From assembly GCF_018812025.1 (NCBI RefSeq), contig NC_063051.1, positions 6,077,896 through 6,141,895 of the forward strand: a stretch of 64,000 bases of DNA, written 5' to 3'. Numbering within the stretch: the stretch's first letter is position 1; the number at the start of each line of letters is the position of its first letter. Below are positions 26,101 to 36,450 of this stretch, one piece after another. Below the pieces are notes generated by a model. That model had not been told where the DNA came from and searched no databases. It worked only from the letters and a program-made list of their open reading frames with translations. A program made the translations under genes and the position numbers. Origin of the DNA: Megalobrama amblycephala (taxonomy: Eukaryota; Chordata; Actinopteri; Cypriniformes; Xenocyprididae).

Positions 26101-29100
26101 TACTACCCATTTCCTCCTGTGGGGCCAGTACTGTATCACATGGAGCTGTCTATCGGTGGACAACAGTTCCACGGCAAGGGCCGCACGCGTCAAGCAGCCA
26201 AACACGATGCTGCGGCCAAAGCTATCAAATACCTGCAGAAAGAGCCAATAATGCAGCAACTGGCTGAGGTGAGAGTTCATACTTGTATCAATTCTCACGT
26301 GTTTTTGTTTGTGAAATGTAATTTGTAGACCAGAAAGAGCTGTCAGCGATTCTTCCTATTTAAATGTTGTGTAACGTGTGCCCTACTGTCGTCAATCCGT
26401 CATGTAATGTGCACAAAACAGCAACTAAATGGTCATGTAATGTGAGAAGAACAGCGATCCGACAACTTTGAAAATCGTGCCGTGTGTACCCGGCATTAGT
26501 TATTCTTTAAAAAGAGCTGTTCTCAGTTCTTGAACCTAGTAAATTCAAGCAAAATACATTTATCTGATATATTTTGTTTTAATCGTGACTTAAAATACCT
26601 GTCATGTAGATGAAAGAAGAGCCAGTACAAGAAAACCTTAACAAATCCGAGATCAGCCAAGTGTTCGAGATTGCACTGAAGCGCAACTTGCCTGTGAATT
26701 TCGAGGTATGTCATGATCCCATCATGCGTAGGCTAAAAAATATGCAAATACTTTCATGCACATTATAATTTAGCAAAATCTTGCATGTAGAAGATTCATG
26801 TCTCTGTATATCAGTGGAAAGGCAGTAATTTCCAAACTGCAAATTGTTCACTGTTCTTTCATTCTCCTCCCTGTATACAGGTGCTAAAAGAGACTGGGCC
26901 TCCTCACATGAAGAGCTTCGCAGTGAGGGTAACAGTGGGCGAGTTTTCAGGGGAGGGGGAGGGCAAAAGCAAGAAGATTGCCAAGAAGCTAGCTGCCATC
27001 GCTGTGCTGGAGGAGCTCCGCAGACTGCCTCAGCTACCTGTCGCAGACAAGATACCACTACGCATTAAAAAGAAAAGCAAGTCCATTATTAAGGTAGATG
27101 ATGACTTAGATCGGCTGGGTTAGTTTGATGGCTAGAGTGCTGTTCTGTTCAAAAACTCAAACATCTTTGCTAATAAATATTAAATAAAGTAATTGATTGG
27201 CCTATTAAAATGTTAAACATTAATGTAATAATTAAAGCACCAAGTTAGAGGGTTTTTTCTAGTTATAGACCAGAATATCAGCCTGGGAAGTTAATCATGT
27301 TTTTAAGCTATTATATTTAATTTAGAGATTATTTAATTGGCCAATAACTGTGCTTGCTTTGATTGGCCAATTAGCGAAAGTGATCATTTTGCTTCATTTT
27401 TTTTCCCAAAATTTGCCTTAATGGAAAATTCTTTGCATACCCATAGTCTTTAGTGATTTAATATACTGATGAAAAGTTTGGGGTCAGTAAGATTTTTTTT
27501 TTTTTTTTTTTTAAAGAAGTCTCTTATGCTCACCAAGCCTGCATTTATTTGATGATAAATACTGTAAAACTGTAATATTGTGAATTATTATTATTATTAT
27601 TATTATTATTATAATAATTTAAAATAACTGTTTTCTATTTGTAATTTATTACTTTCAGCAGTCATTATTTCAGTCTTCAGTGTCACATGATCCTTCAGAA
27701 ATCATTCTAATATGCTGATTTGGTGCTCAAGAAACATTTTTATATTATTATCAGTGTTGATAACTTGTGCTGCTTAATGTTTTTGTAGAAATCATGATAC
27801 ATTTCAGGATTCTTTGATTAAATACCAACGAACAGCATTTATTTGAAATAGAAATCTTTAGCATTATAATTGTCACTTTTGATCAATTTAAAGTCTTTTA
27901 TATATGGGTGAATTCCTTTGTGTAAATATCAAATTTTGAAAGTTTAACTGAAATACCATTCTGTGTGTTTTTGTCTGTTCATTGAATTAGAGGTGCAGTG
28001 TGTAAATTTTAGCAGCATCTAGTGGTGAATATGCAATATAGACAAGATACGGTGGCCAACGCAGGACAAAAATATCGTCGTCTGAGACAGCAGAGAGTAG
28101 TAAGTCAAGCAAACACGCTCTGTAGAGCAGTTTGTCCATTTAGGGCTACTGTAGAAACACACCGGCGCAAAATGGCGACTTACCATGTAAGAGCTCCACA
28201 GTGTATGTAGATAGAAATGGCTCAATCTAAGGTAATAAAAACATAATGGTTCATTATGTAAGGTCTTTATACACCACTGAAAACATGTATATTATATTGA
28301 ATTTCTTTCAATAGATCCTCCTAAAATGAACACATTGCACCTTTTAAGTAAATTAAATTATTGCCCCTTTCATCATATTCTCATTAATCTAATGCATTGA
28401 TCAAGTCTTTCTGAATGTATACATTGTATAAAGTGCGTCAATATATATTTCTCTTTCTTAATGAATCTTGCACCCACTCTCAGCTGCAGACCAGTCCAGA
28501 GTATGGTCAGGGCATGAACCCTATCAGCAGACTGGCTCAAATCCAGCAGGCTAAGAAAGAAAAAGAGCCTGAGTACACCTTAGTGACGGAGAGAGGTCTG
28601 CCTCGACGCAGGGAGTTTGTTATGCAGGTACTCCATCAGAGAGAAGACTCTGTTCTCTGACTCAGCATTTTTTATAATAGTTCAGTGCACATTTTGTGTG
28701 AAGGCCATGTTCTTCTGGCCATCATTTTCATCTACAACCTGTTCCCGGAAAAAAGACGTGCCTCTGTATGGCTTTCTGTTTTTTTTTTTCTCTCACTTAG
28801 GTGTCAGTTGCGGGTCAGAATGCAGAGGGAATGGGTCCTAGTAAAAAAGTGGCCAAGCGAAATGCAGCCGAGAAGATGCTGGAGCTTCTGGGCTTCAAAG
28901 TGCCTCAGCCACAACCACCCAAACCGGCATTGAAAACGGATGAGAAAGTGAGTGTATGCTTATTAACAGCATTTAATTTGCATCCTAAAAAATTATCACC
29001 TAATACAGGTGCTGGTCATATAATTAGAATATTGTGAAAAAGTTCATTTTTTTTATTGTAAATTATTTTAAAAAATGGAACTTTCATTTATACTAGATTC

Positions 29101-32100
29101 CCTACATGTAAAGTAAAACATTTCAAAAGTTTTTTTTTTTTTAAATTTGTTGATTAGAGCGTACAGCTCATGAAAGTCCAAAATCCAGTATCTCAAAATA
29201 TTAGAATATTTTACATTTGAGTTTCATTAAATGACCATCCCTACAGTATAAATTCTGGGTATCTCTTGTTCTTTGAAACCACACTAATGGGGAAGACTGC
29301 TGACTTGGCAATGGTCCAGGAGACAATCATTGACACCCTCCACAAAGAGAGTAAGTCACAGATGGTCATTACTGAATGTGGTGGCTGTTTACAAAGTGAT
29401 GTATCAAAGCAAATTAAATGCAAAGTTGACTAGAAGGAAGAAATTGGATAGGCAAAGGTGCACAAGCAACAGGGATGACCACAAGCTTGAGAATACTGTC
29501 AAGTAAAGCCGATTCAAACACTTGGGAGAGCTTCACAATGAGTCAAATGAAGCCGGAGTCAGCGCCTCAAGAGTCACCACACTCAGACATCATCAGGAAA
29601 AGGACTACCAAGCCACTTCTGAAACAGAAACAACGTCAGAAGCATCTTACCTGGGCTAAGGAGAAAAAGAACTGGATAGTGAACAGTGGTCGAAAGTCCT
29701 CTTTTCAGATAAAAGTAAATTTTGCATTTCACGTTGAAATCATGGTCCCAGAGTCTGAAGGAAGACTGGAGAGGCACAGAATCCAAGCTGCTTGAAGTCT
29801 AGTGGGAAGTTTCTGACGTTAGTAATGATTTGGGGGGCCGTGACATCTGCTGGTGTTGGTCCATTGTGTTTTATCAAGTGCAAAGTCAATGCAGCCATCT
29901 TCCAGGAGATTTTGGAGCACTTTATGCTTCCATCTGCTGACAAGCTTTATGGAGATGCTGATTTCCTGCCCACAGTGCAAAAACCACTTCCCAGTGGTTT
30001 GCTGACCATGATATTACTGTGTTTTATTGGCCAGCCAACATGCCTGACCCCTGAATCTATGGGATATTTTCAAGAGAAAGATGAGAAACAGTCGATCCAA
30101 CAATATACAGATGATCTGAAGGCTCAATAGTGCCTCAGCAGTGCCACAGGCTGATCACTTCCATGCCACACTTCACTGATGCTGTAATTTGTGCTAGGAG
30201 CAAGTAATTTGCTGTAATATGTGCTGCCGACCAAGTATTGAGTGTACAAATGAACATACTTTAAAGAACCTGAACTTTACTGTTTTGAAAATCCATTTTT
30301 TGATTGATCTTAGGAAATATTCTAATATTTTGAGATACTGGATTTTGGACTTTCATGAGCTATACGCTCTAATCATCAAAATTTAAAAAAAAAAAAAAAC
30401 TTTTGAAATGTTTTACTTTACATGTAGGGAATCTAGAATATATGAAAGTTTCATTTTTAAAAATAATTTACAATAAAAAAATTAACTTTTTCACGATATT
30501 CTAATTATATGACCAGCACCTGTAATTTCATCACCCAGCAGAAATTATTTTCTAATACAGGAAAAACATTTTTTTTTTTAAATTGCTATATATTTGGAAG
30601 GGGATCCTTGACAAGGGGATCATCATATCTGGGGCTCCTTGGATTTGTTATCATTTTCATCTTGTTCCAAACCTTTTCTAACTTTCTTTCCATCATGGAG
30701 CACAAACAGAAACATTTGAGTGTCAGTGTAAGCTGTAAGTGTTAGTGTAAACAGTTATAAAGTATTTTTATTTTGTCTTTGTAAAGGCACCTGCTAAGAA
30801 ACCTGGAGATGGACGAAAAGTGACCTTCTTTGAACCGGGATCTGTGGAGAAGGCCGGTCTTGGTATGTTTTGTCTAGTCATTTGTCATATTCAGCTATCA
30901 TCAGTATGTATGTGGTCATATGCACATGGTCCTTGTATCATATTACCTTGTATCATATTACATGGTCCTTGTATCATATTGTTCATTTTAGTGAATATTT
31001 ATTGCTTGCAATTGACTCTTGCATTTCTCTAAACAGTCAATAAGGAGGAGGATTTCCGACTTCCCTTTCTCAGCCATCAGCAGCTTCCTGCTGGCATTTT
31101 ACCCATGGTGCCTGAGGTGGCACAGGCGGTGGGTGCCAACCAGGGACCCCATGCAAAAGACTACAGTCGCACAGCTGCCCCCAACCCAGCCAAGGCCACA
31201 GTAACGGCCATGATTGCCAATGAGCTGCTGTACGCTGGCACGTCCCCGACCGCGGAGGGTATACTAAAGACCAAAAACAACTTGGCACACAGACCCCACG
31301 GACCCCTTACCAGACCATCCGAACAGCTCAGCTACCTGGCCACTGTACAGGGATTACAGGTATTGAAAATAATAGTAAACACTTATCCACCCCAGTGATG
31401 TCGCTCAACCAATCTGTATTTTTTTTTTTTTGCCACAGGTTGAATATAAAGACTTTCCCAAAAATAACAAGAATGAGTTTGTGTCTCTGATCAACTGTTC
31501 CTCTCAGCCCCCTCTCATCAGCCATGGCATCGGCAAGGATGTGGAGTCCTGCCATGACATGGTAAGTATTATTTGAACCTTTTTTTTGTTTGTTTGTTTG
31601 TTTGTTTGTTTGTTTTGTAAATTAATACATTTATTCAGCAAGGAGACATTAAATTGTTCAAAATTGGAAGTTAAGGATACGTTTACATGACAACGATGTA
31701 CGAAAAACAAAAAAGTTTTCCTTTGTGTTTTTTTGCATACAGACGATAATGTTGTCAAAACGATCCCCGTTCACACAAACTCATGAAAACGACTAAAAAT
31801 TCTGTATTACTCATGCCAGGCCAGTAGTTGGCAGTGTCACTTTATAAAGAAACAGTGCTCGCCTATAGACTGGACACGTAATATGCATGCGCATGATGTC
31901 ACTGTTTTCACAAATTCACATTTTTGTAGTTTCCACAGAGATGATAACAGTATCCTTTTCCAAAACACATAAAAAGTTTTCAGTTTTTAGTAGAAAACTG
32001 TCATGTAAACAGCCCCTTAGACATATTGTGTCAGATTTACTAAACAGGGCAAATTAGCGTGAGGCTGCAATCCCATAGAAGCACCGATGGAAGTGGAAAG

Positions 32101-33959
32101 TTTTCCGGGTGATCTACTGACAATGCACACATTAGCAGCCGGATCATTTCCATAATGACCAACGCAATCTACCAAGAGCAATGCAAGTTAGCGTAGGCAA
32201 ATTAACTCTTTCCCTACCAGCAGGTTTTTTTTTTTTTTTTTTAAGTTGCCAGCCAGTGTTTTTTGATCATTTTCAAGAAAAAATTTCATGGCCCCCAGAA
32301 TATTTTGTTGTATGAATATCTGAACATTCAATATATCAAAAGAAAGAACAGAGCCTCTGATTTTTGTACTAGCTTCATGTGTTCTTTTTTTATCAACACT
32401 TGAATGTGGGTATGTTTCATAAAAAAAAAAAAAGCAACATTTTGAACAAAAAGCTGAGAAAATCTTGTTCCCCCTTCCAAAAGACTACAACGTTTATATA
32501 AGCAATGCTTTTATTGCTTATTTCTGCTCCTTTTACTTACTCTTTCAGAAGATGCATAATAGGCACAAATACCAGTAAATTGACTACTGCAAACATTAGT
32601 AAATCACATTGCATGGTTCATTTAAATCTCATCCCATAAATTTTGCATCTGAAAGTAAAACCCCTACAAATACATATGCAATAAGGTCAGACGCAAAAAT
32701 AACTGTCCATGCCTTTTCAATGCTAATTTCTCACTGCATGGGAAAAGCAAATCCTGACAGTGGTTTTTAATGGCAAAAAAGGGTTTGCGCTAGATCTGGC
32801 CCCTATAATGTCACAAAAAATTTCTATTTCCAATAAATATTGTTCTTTTACCATTTCGGTAACACTTTACAATAAGGTTCATAAGTTAAACATTAGTTAA
32901 CGTATTAACTAACACGAACTAACCATGAGCAATACATTTGTTACTGTATTTACTAATCTTCGTTAACGTTAGTTAATGAAAATACAGTTTTTCATTGTTT
33001 GTTCATGTTAGTTCACAGTGCGTTAATAGTAACAAGATTTTGTTCGTTTTTGTTAAGTTTTTTTGTTCTGCCTATTGGCTTCTTGTTATGTAATGTCACC
33101 TTTCACTCTTTCAATAAAAAAAAAAGTAACAAGATTTTGATAATGTATTAGAAATGTTGAAATTAACAAAGAATAATAAATGCTGTATTCATTATTAGTT
33201 CATGTTAACTTATGTAGTTAACTAATGTACCTTAGTGTAAAGTGTTACCAAACTTTCTATTAATCGAATAATCCTGAAAAATTAATGTATCACAGTTTCC
33301 ACAAAAATATTAAGCAGCAAAACTGTTTAACATTAATATTAATAAGAAATGCTTCTTGGGCACCAAATTATCATATTAAAATGACTTCTAAAGGATCATG
33401 TTACATCGACTGGAGTAATGGCTGCTGAAAACTCTGCGTTAATCTAAAAATGCAGTAATTTTTCACAATATTACTGTTTTTACTGTATTTCTGCTCAAAT
33501 AAATGCAGCTTTGGTGAGCATAAAAGACTTCTTTCCAAAACATTTAAAAGTCTTAACACACAAGTGGTAGTGTACTTTAAAGATTACCATGAAAGATGTC
33601 TCTACTTGTATCTTGCTTACTGCAATGCAAATTTCTCTCTGGACAGGCTGCTTTGAACATCCTGAAGCTCCTGTCAGAACTTGACCAGCAGTCCAACGAG
33701 CGTACAACTAATGGACCAATGTCAGGGTCAGTATCATATGGTCTTATTAACTGTTTTACAACATGAACTAGTTGTATGTTGTCATGCATTCACAGTAATG
33801 TTCTTTGTAGATGCCTTCCAAAGTGATTTGAACACTTTTTTTTAGAATTCTTCTCATCTCCACCTCCACAGGTGCAACAAACAGGACCTAGAGGGCGATG
33901 CATTATTAAAACCGGTTAACTCAAGCACCATCGGAAAGACTCTGGATGGCACAGTGTAG
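20149..33959 (+). CDS. stau1: Staufen-1 double-stranded RNA-binding protein; 14 coding exons
   Basis: Cytoplasmic dsRNA-binding adaptor for mRNA transport, translation control and Staufen-mediated decay. Coding exons: 20149-20338 (exon from 19993), 22415-22536, 22625-22805, 25805-25955, 26097-26268, 26610-26705, 26881-27093, 28484-28627, 28801-28947, 30787-30862, 31037-31359, 31439-31561, 33647-33726, 33872-33959; total 701 aa plus stop, phases consistent. The N-terminus is STAU1-specific (MSQ..., SALPSAS). Domains in order: dsRBD1 ([13 protein letters not shown], exons 2-3), split dsRBD2 ([15 protein letters not shown] and the [17 protein letters not shown] helix, exons 4-5), dsRBD3 (exons 6-7, KKxxKK helix), dsRBD4 ([20 protein letters not shown], exons 8-9), tubulin-binding region, and C-terminal dsRBD5 (exons 11-13). 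The last exon gives a longer tail (SGCNKQD...) than the human SVCGRC ending. Symbol chosen over stau2 by the N-terminus, the dsRBD3-5 wording and nearby kcnb1. Confidence 0.95.
20397..20950. mobile_element. TTAA-flanked MITE in stau1 intron 2 with a perfect hairpin
   Basis: Bounded by TTAA at 20397-20400 and 20947-20950, with inverted ends (aggtgatagagaggat / its complement atcctctttagcacct, imperfect). The interior is GC-richer than the flanks and holds a perfect 37-bp palindrome at 20759-20795. No transposase is visible. Confidence 0.8.
20759..20795. repeat. Perfect 18+1+18 bp palindrome
   Basis: The arm gccaatcgtttacgcgat is followed by one base (g) and then its exact reverse complement. 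It lies inside the 20397-20950 MITE. The palindrome contains two CG-rich gcgat/atcgc cores. Confidence 0.95.
21183..21357. mobile_element. GC-rich 175-bp insert of unknown family
   Basis: Strikingly GC-rich against AT-rich surroundings. It is flanked by a 6-bp direct repeat, gtaggg (21177-21182 and 21358-21363), consistent with a target-site duplication. It contains ccggagg/cctccgg complementary blocks able to pair. No tRNA-type A/B boxes or coding frame were recognised, so the class is unknown. Confidence 0.55.
21413..21962. mobile_element. TTAA-flanked MITE (ggggctgtatgt termini)
   Basis: TTAA at 21413-21416 and 21959-21962 brackets inverted ends: aggggctgtatgtag on the left, ctacatatagcccct-like on the right. 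It is inserted in the 21075-22292 element. The open stretch at 21626-21871 inside it has no recognisable protein. Confidence 0.75.
23142..24521 (+). mobile_element. Tc1/mariner element, right end truncated
   Basis: Long inverted terminal repeats (about 23142-23313 and 24361-24521) flank a transposase reading frame. The left outer end caggtgctggtcatataatt follows a TA target dinucleotide; the right end stops after ctaattatatga and lacks the outermost ~10 bp and its TA. The terminus matches the copy at 29006-30522. Confidence 0.93.
23463..24374 (+). pseudogene. Tc1 transposase, inactivated
   Basis: Tc1-type DDE transposase frame starting MGKTADLT. A Pro/Ser-type helix-turn-helix (QSSVSKHI) lies in the N-terminal third. 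The second catalytic Asp is visible in FQQDLAPAH and the Glu in [10 protein letters not shown]. Two lesions: a deletion near 23815-23855 removes the block that should carry the first catalytic Asp, and a TAG stop at 23970-23972 replaces the expected Trp codon in the GAMSSAG region. The frame otherwise stays open to 24374. An immobile relic. Confidence 0.9.
25020..25745. mobile_element. Two partial copies of the aagtttggggt-family MITE
   Basis: The first (25020-25345) starts at gaaagaaattagtactttta and continues through attcagccaggatgcattc. The second (25434-25745) restarts at ataaaattgatcaaaagtga and runs to ttactgttttcacag. Poly-T runs at 25009-25024 and 25417-25434 mark their left edges. 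Directly upstream of stau1 exon 25805-25955. Confidence 0.6.
27464..27905. mobile_element. Reverse-oriented aagtttggggt-family MITE in stau1 intron 8, with (ATT)n
   Basis: The terminus gaaaagtttggggtcagtaa (about 27472) is followed by the family body in the opposite orientation to the 8861 copy (ctcttatgctcaccaagcct, tcacatgatccttcagaaat). An (ATT)n run at 27584-27611 has expanded inside it. Confidence 0.75.
27989..28347. mobile_element. MITE with aggtgcagtgtgtaaat termini
   Basis: The left end aggtgcagtgtgtaaatttt near 27991 is inverted in decayed form at the right end (acacattgcacctttt near 28329-28345). Flanks are TTAG on the left and TTAA on the right. It lies in stau1 intron 8, about 140 bp before the next exon. 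Confidence 0.65.
29006..30522 (+). mobile_element. Full-length Tc1/mariner element with TA target duplication
   Basis: About 1517 bp with exact outer ends caggtgctggtcatataatt and its complement, flanked by TA at 29004-29005 and 30523-30524. Long inverted repeats span about 29006-29212 and 30312-30522, with an inner shared block (ccagtatctcaaaatatta and complement). Same terminal family as the 23142 copy, in the same orientation, in stau1 intron 10. Confidence 0.95.
29287..30130 (+). pseudogene. Degenerate Tc1 transposase
   Basis: The relic begins MGKTADL at 29287 and shows transposase-like stretches in changing frames: [16 protein letters not shown] near 29625-29670 and [20 protein letters not shown] near 29849-29900. 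An early stop near 29430, several frameshifts and a lost catalytic-Asp/Glu C-terminal region make it clearly dead and more decayed than the copy at 23463. Confidence 0.85.
31588..31614 (+). repeat. (GTTT)n microsatellite
   Basis: About seven GTTT/TTTG units directly after the splice donor of the stau1 exon at 31439-31561. Confidence 0.9.
31672..32032. mobile_element. MITE with tttacatgacaacg / cgtcatgtaaac-type ends
   Basis: The left end (ggatacgtttacatgacaac) and right end (gtcatgtaaacagcccctta) are imperfect inverted repeats. A related copy lies at 46275-46620. The flanking bases TTAA/TTAG suggest TTAA targeting. No coding capacity. Confidence 0.7.
32863..33252. mobile_element. MITE with ggtaacactttac termini
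   Basis: The left end ggtaacactttacaataagg (about 32869) and right end taccttagtgtaaagtgtta (about 33229) are inverted repeats. The interior is made of gttaactaatg-like blocks. It interrupts an older MITE body between tattgttctttt and actttctatt. Confidence 0.8.
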
Positions 33960-36450
33960 AATTGACTATTTGATTGGTCGTTTTATTTGCGAAACACTAG
34001 AGAAAAGTCAGAAGCAGAGTTTTGATTGGCTGCTCAAAAAGGCCTTTGAGTAATTCTGAATTTATATTAGACTTAAATGGATTTAAAGTATTCAAAACTC
34101 ACAGTTAAACAAGGTTGAGAGATATTGATGTTGTTTAATTGTGCTCATGCGGTGACACATTTTTAAACGCTAAGGCTTTGGAATAGTCGCCTCATCATAT
34201 CCAGTGAAGTGGTGGTTTTGTTTTCGTTGTTACATTGTAAAATGATTATCGTGAAGTTTGACTTGAGTAGATTGGCTTTTCTTCGTTGTTCCAAGGAAGT
34301 CATGTTTTCAGTGTTTTTTTTTTTTTCTTGCTTTTATTTTTCTATTTTATTTTTAACGTTGTATTATAGGAACCCAGCGCGTTGGGTTGTATTAGCGCTG
34401 TTGTGAAGTGCAGTATAAAACCCCGTTGAAGGATATGATGAAGCTCTCAAACATGTCTCTGCTGTGGCGGTTTTTCTCCAGTGCTTTTTGAGTTACAATG
34501 ATGACAATAACACTCTCAAAAAAAAAAAAGAAAGAAAGAAAGAACTTTCATCTACATTTTCATGTAGGTCTGGGAAAATGTTATTGTGACTTCAGTGTAG
34601 AGCGTGTGGTGGTGTTTTTTTGTTTTGTATGTGTGAGTGAGTGAATGTATGTATAAAGCACGATGATGTTCAGTCATGTCAGTTAAACTGATGCATTCTC
34701 CTGTCAGTGTTGACCCCACCCACTCTCTGCCAGTTGCATCCTGTTTTCCTCATGGAATATGAGTAAAAAATGATGTGCCTCTTGCACAAAAAAAAAAAAA
34801 AACTGTGTGTGCGTGTTTTGTAAATGCTCTAATCTGGGATCTCATGGTCATGGAAAACCAGGCAAGCAAGCCAGGGAAGTTTTCTGGGAATTTTAAAATT
34901 GAGATTTAAAGGCCAAAAATGTAATTTTTTTTTTCTAGTAATTCTCTGAAGAATAACTAGGAAAGCTATAAAATATATTTTTAAGATTTTTTTTAAATTT
35001 ATCTTCATGAGTACTTTTTTTTTTTTTTTTAGATAAACTTGGATAAATCACAAATTACTGGTAATAGTAATGTAAAAGGTCTGGGCAATCTGTATAAATG
35101 TGGCCAAGAGTGAGCAGTGTTGAGGAAAGTTACTTTTAAAAGTAATGCATTACAATATTGAGTTACTCCCTAAAAAAGGTAACTAACTGCATTACTTACT
35201 TTTTATGGGAAGTAATGCATTACATTACTTTTTCTTATCTAGACTGGGCTTGCTTATTTTTAAAACAACAACAAAAAAGTTCTATTTTTGGCAAATGTAA
35301 AGGCCCTTTCACACCAAAAGTGTAATGAATAAGCCTCAGGCTGAAGGAAATGCAAATTCACACCTGTACAGTAGAGGGCGCAGTTCAAACAAACCTGTGC
35401 TGCCATTCTGGATTGCAGAAGAATAGGACGCAGGAGAAGAAAGTTCAACATTCTTACTTAAGCAATATAAATAAATTAATTAATTAATGCAAATGTGATG
35501 TTTAACTAAAGGCATTTTTGCTTATTAGCATGCTTGAATTGGATCGTCGTAAGTCAACAGCAAAGACATTGGTTAATAAAGTGAGATTAAATACATAAAG
35601 TATATTTGTGTAATTTAACATTTAATTATTGCAGATTTGAGTAATATTCTGGGTTTGCGTTTCACTCATCCATTTTGAGGAATACTGAATCTGTTTTTGT
35701 GCAAGTGAGGTGAGTAAATGCATGTTCACATTTAGTCTAGAACTACATCATGTTTACACAGCGCAAACAACACCTTGAACTTAAGATTTCTCTCAGGATA
35801 GGGACAGGAGAGCTGTCAGTTAGTAAATGGGAAAACAAAATAACGCATTACTTATTTGAAAAATGAAATTGAAAAAGTATTGCATTACTTTACTAGTTAC
35901 TTGAAAAAAGTAATCTGATTACGTAACTCATCTTACTTGTAATGTGTTACCTTCAACGCTGACCGTGAGTGTGTGAAAAGAATATGGAACTTGTATTTTG
36001 TTTATGTTTTTATGATCAAGTACAACAAGCTATCGATTTCAATATAATTGGAAGCCATGGAGAAAAAAACACCTGCACACATTGAGTTAAATGTTCACAT
36101 ATATATATATTTGACTATTGCATACATACATATATATATATTAGTATTTCAATAGGTATCATTCCCAATGACCTTGCTCAGTCCAGTCCCAATCCAGTTG
36201 CATAAGAAACAAATTTCAGATGTGAACCATATCAGTGTTTGTTGAACGGCTCACCCATGACTGATTAGCCAGCCTGAAAAACAGATCACAGCTGAATTGG
36301 GCCTAGATGACCAGAAGATACCCATTTCACATAAAACAGTGATTTACCCACACATCCATAATAATATAAACTAAGTAACATTAAAAAGAATATTTCACAC
36401 ATTATTTGCTGCTCAAAAAAGACCAGTCAAATCTGCAGTGTTCCAGATGT
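33960..36450. other. stau1 3' UTR and stau1/rdh10-like convergent interval
   Basis: The first 800-900 bp after the stau1 stop are probably its 3' UTR, but no canonical AATAAA hexamer stands out, so the end is uncertain (A-rich runs at 34518-34542 and 34787-34802). 35110-35955 is a repeat element, annotated separately. No further exon or RNA gene was recognised between the two convergent genes. Confidence 0.5.
35110..35955. mobile_element. Non-autonomous element with agttacttttaaaagtaatg termini
   Basis: The left end is gaggaaagttacttttaaaa (about 35122). The right end carries related taatctgattacgtaac and gtaatgtgttacc motifs (about 35909-35950). The interior includes a ctttcacaccaaaagtgtaa block also found, inverted, in the copy at 45775-46915. 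No transposase seen. Confidence 0.65.

Larger units (their letters stand above)
31617..33575. mobile_element. aagtttggggt-family MITE split by nested inserts
   Basis: Family body fragments at 31617-31671 (attcagcaaggaga), 32812-32862 and 33251-33575 (ggtgagcataaaagacttct, ending with a decayed terminus) are separated by other elements: one at 31672-32032, a less clear repeat at about 32033-32811, and one at 32863-33252. Lies in stau1 intron 13. Confidence 0.6.
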
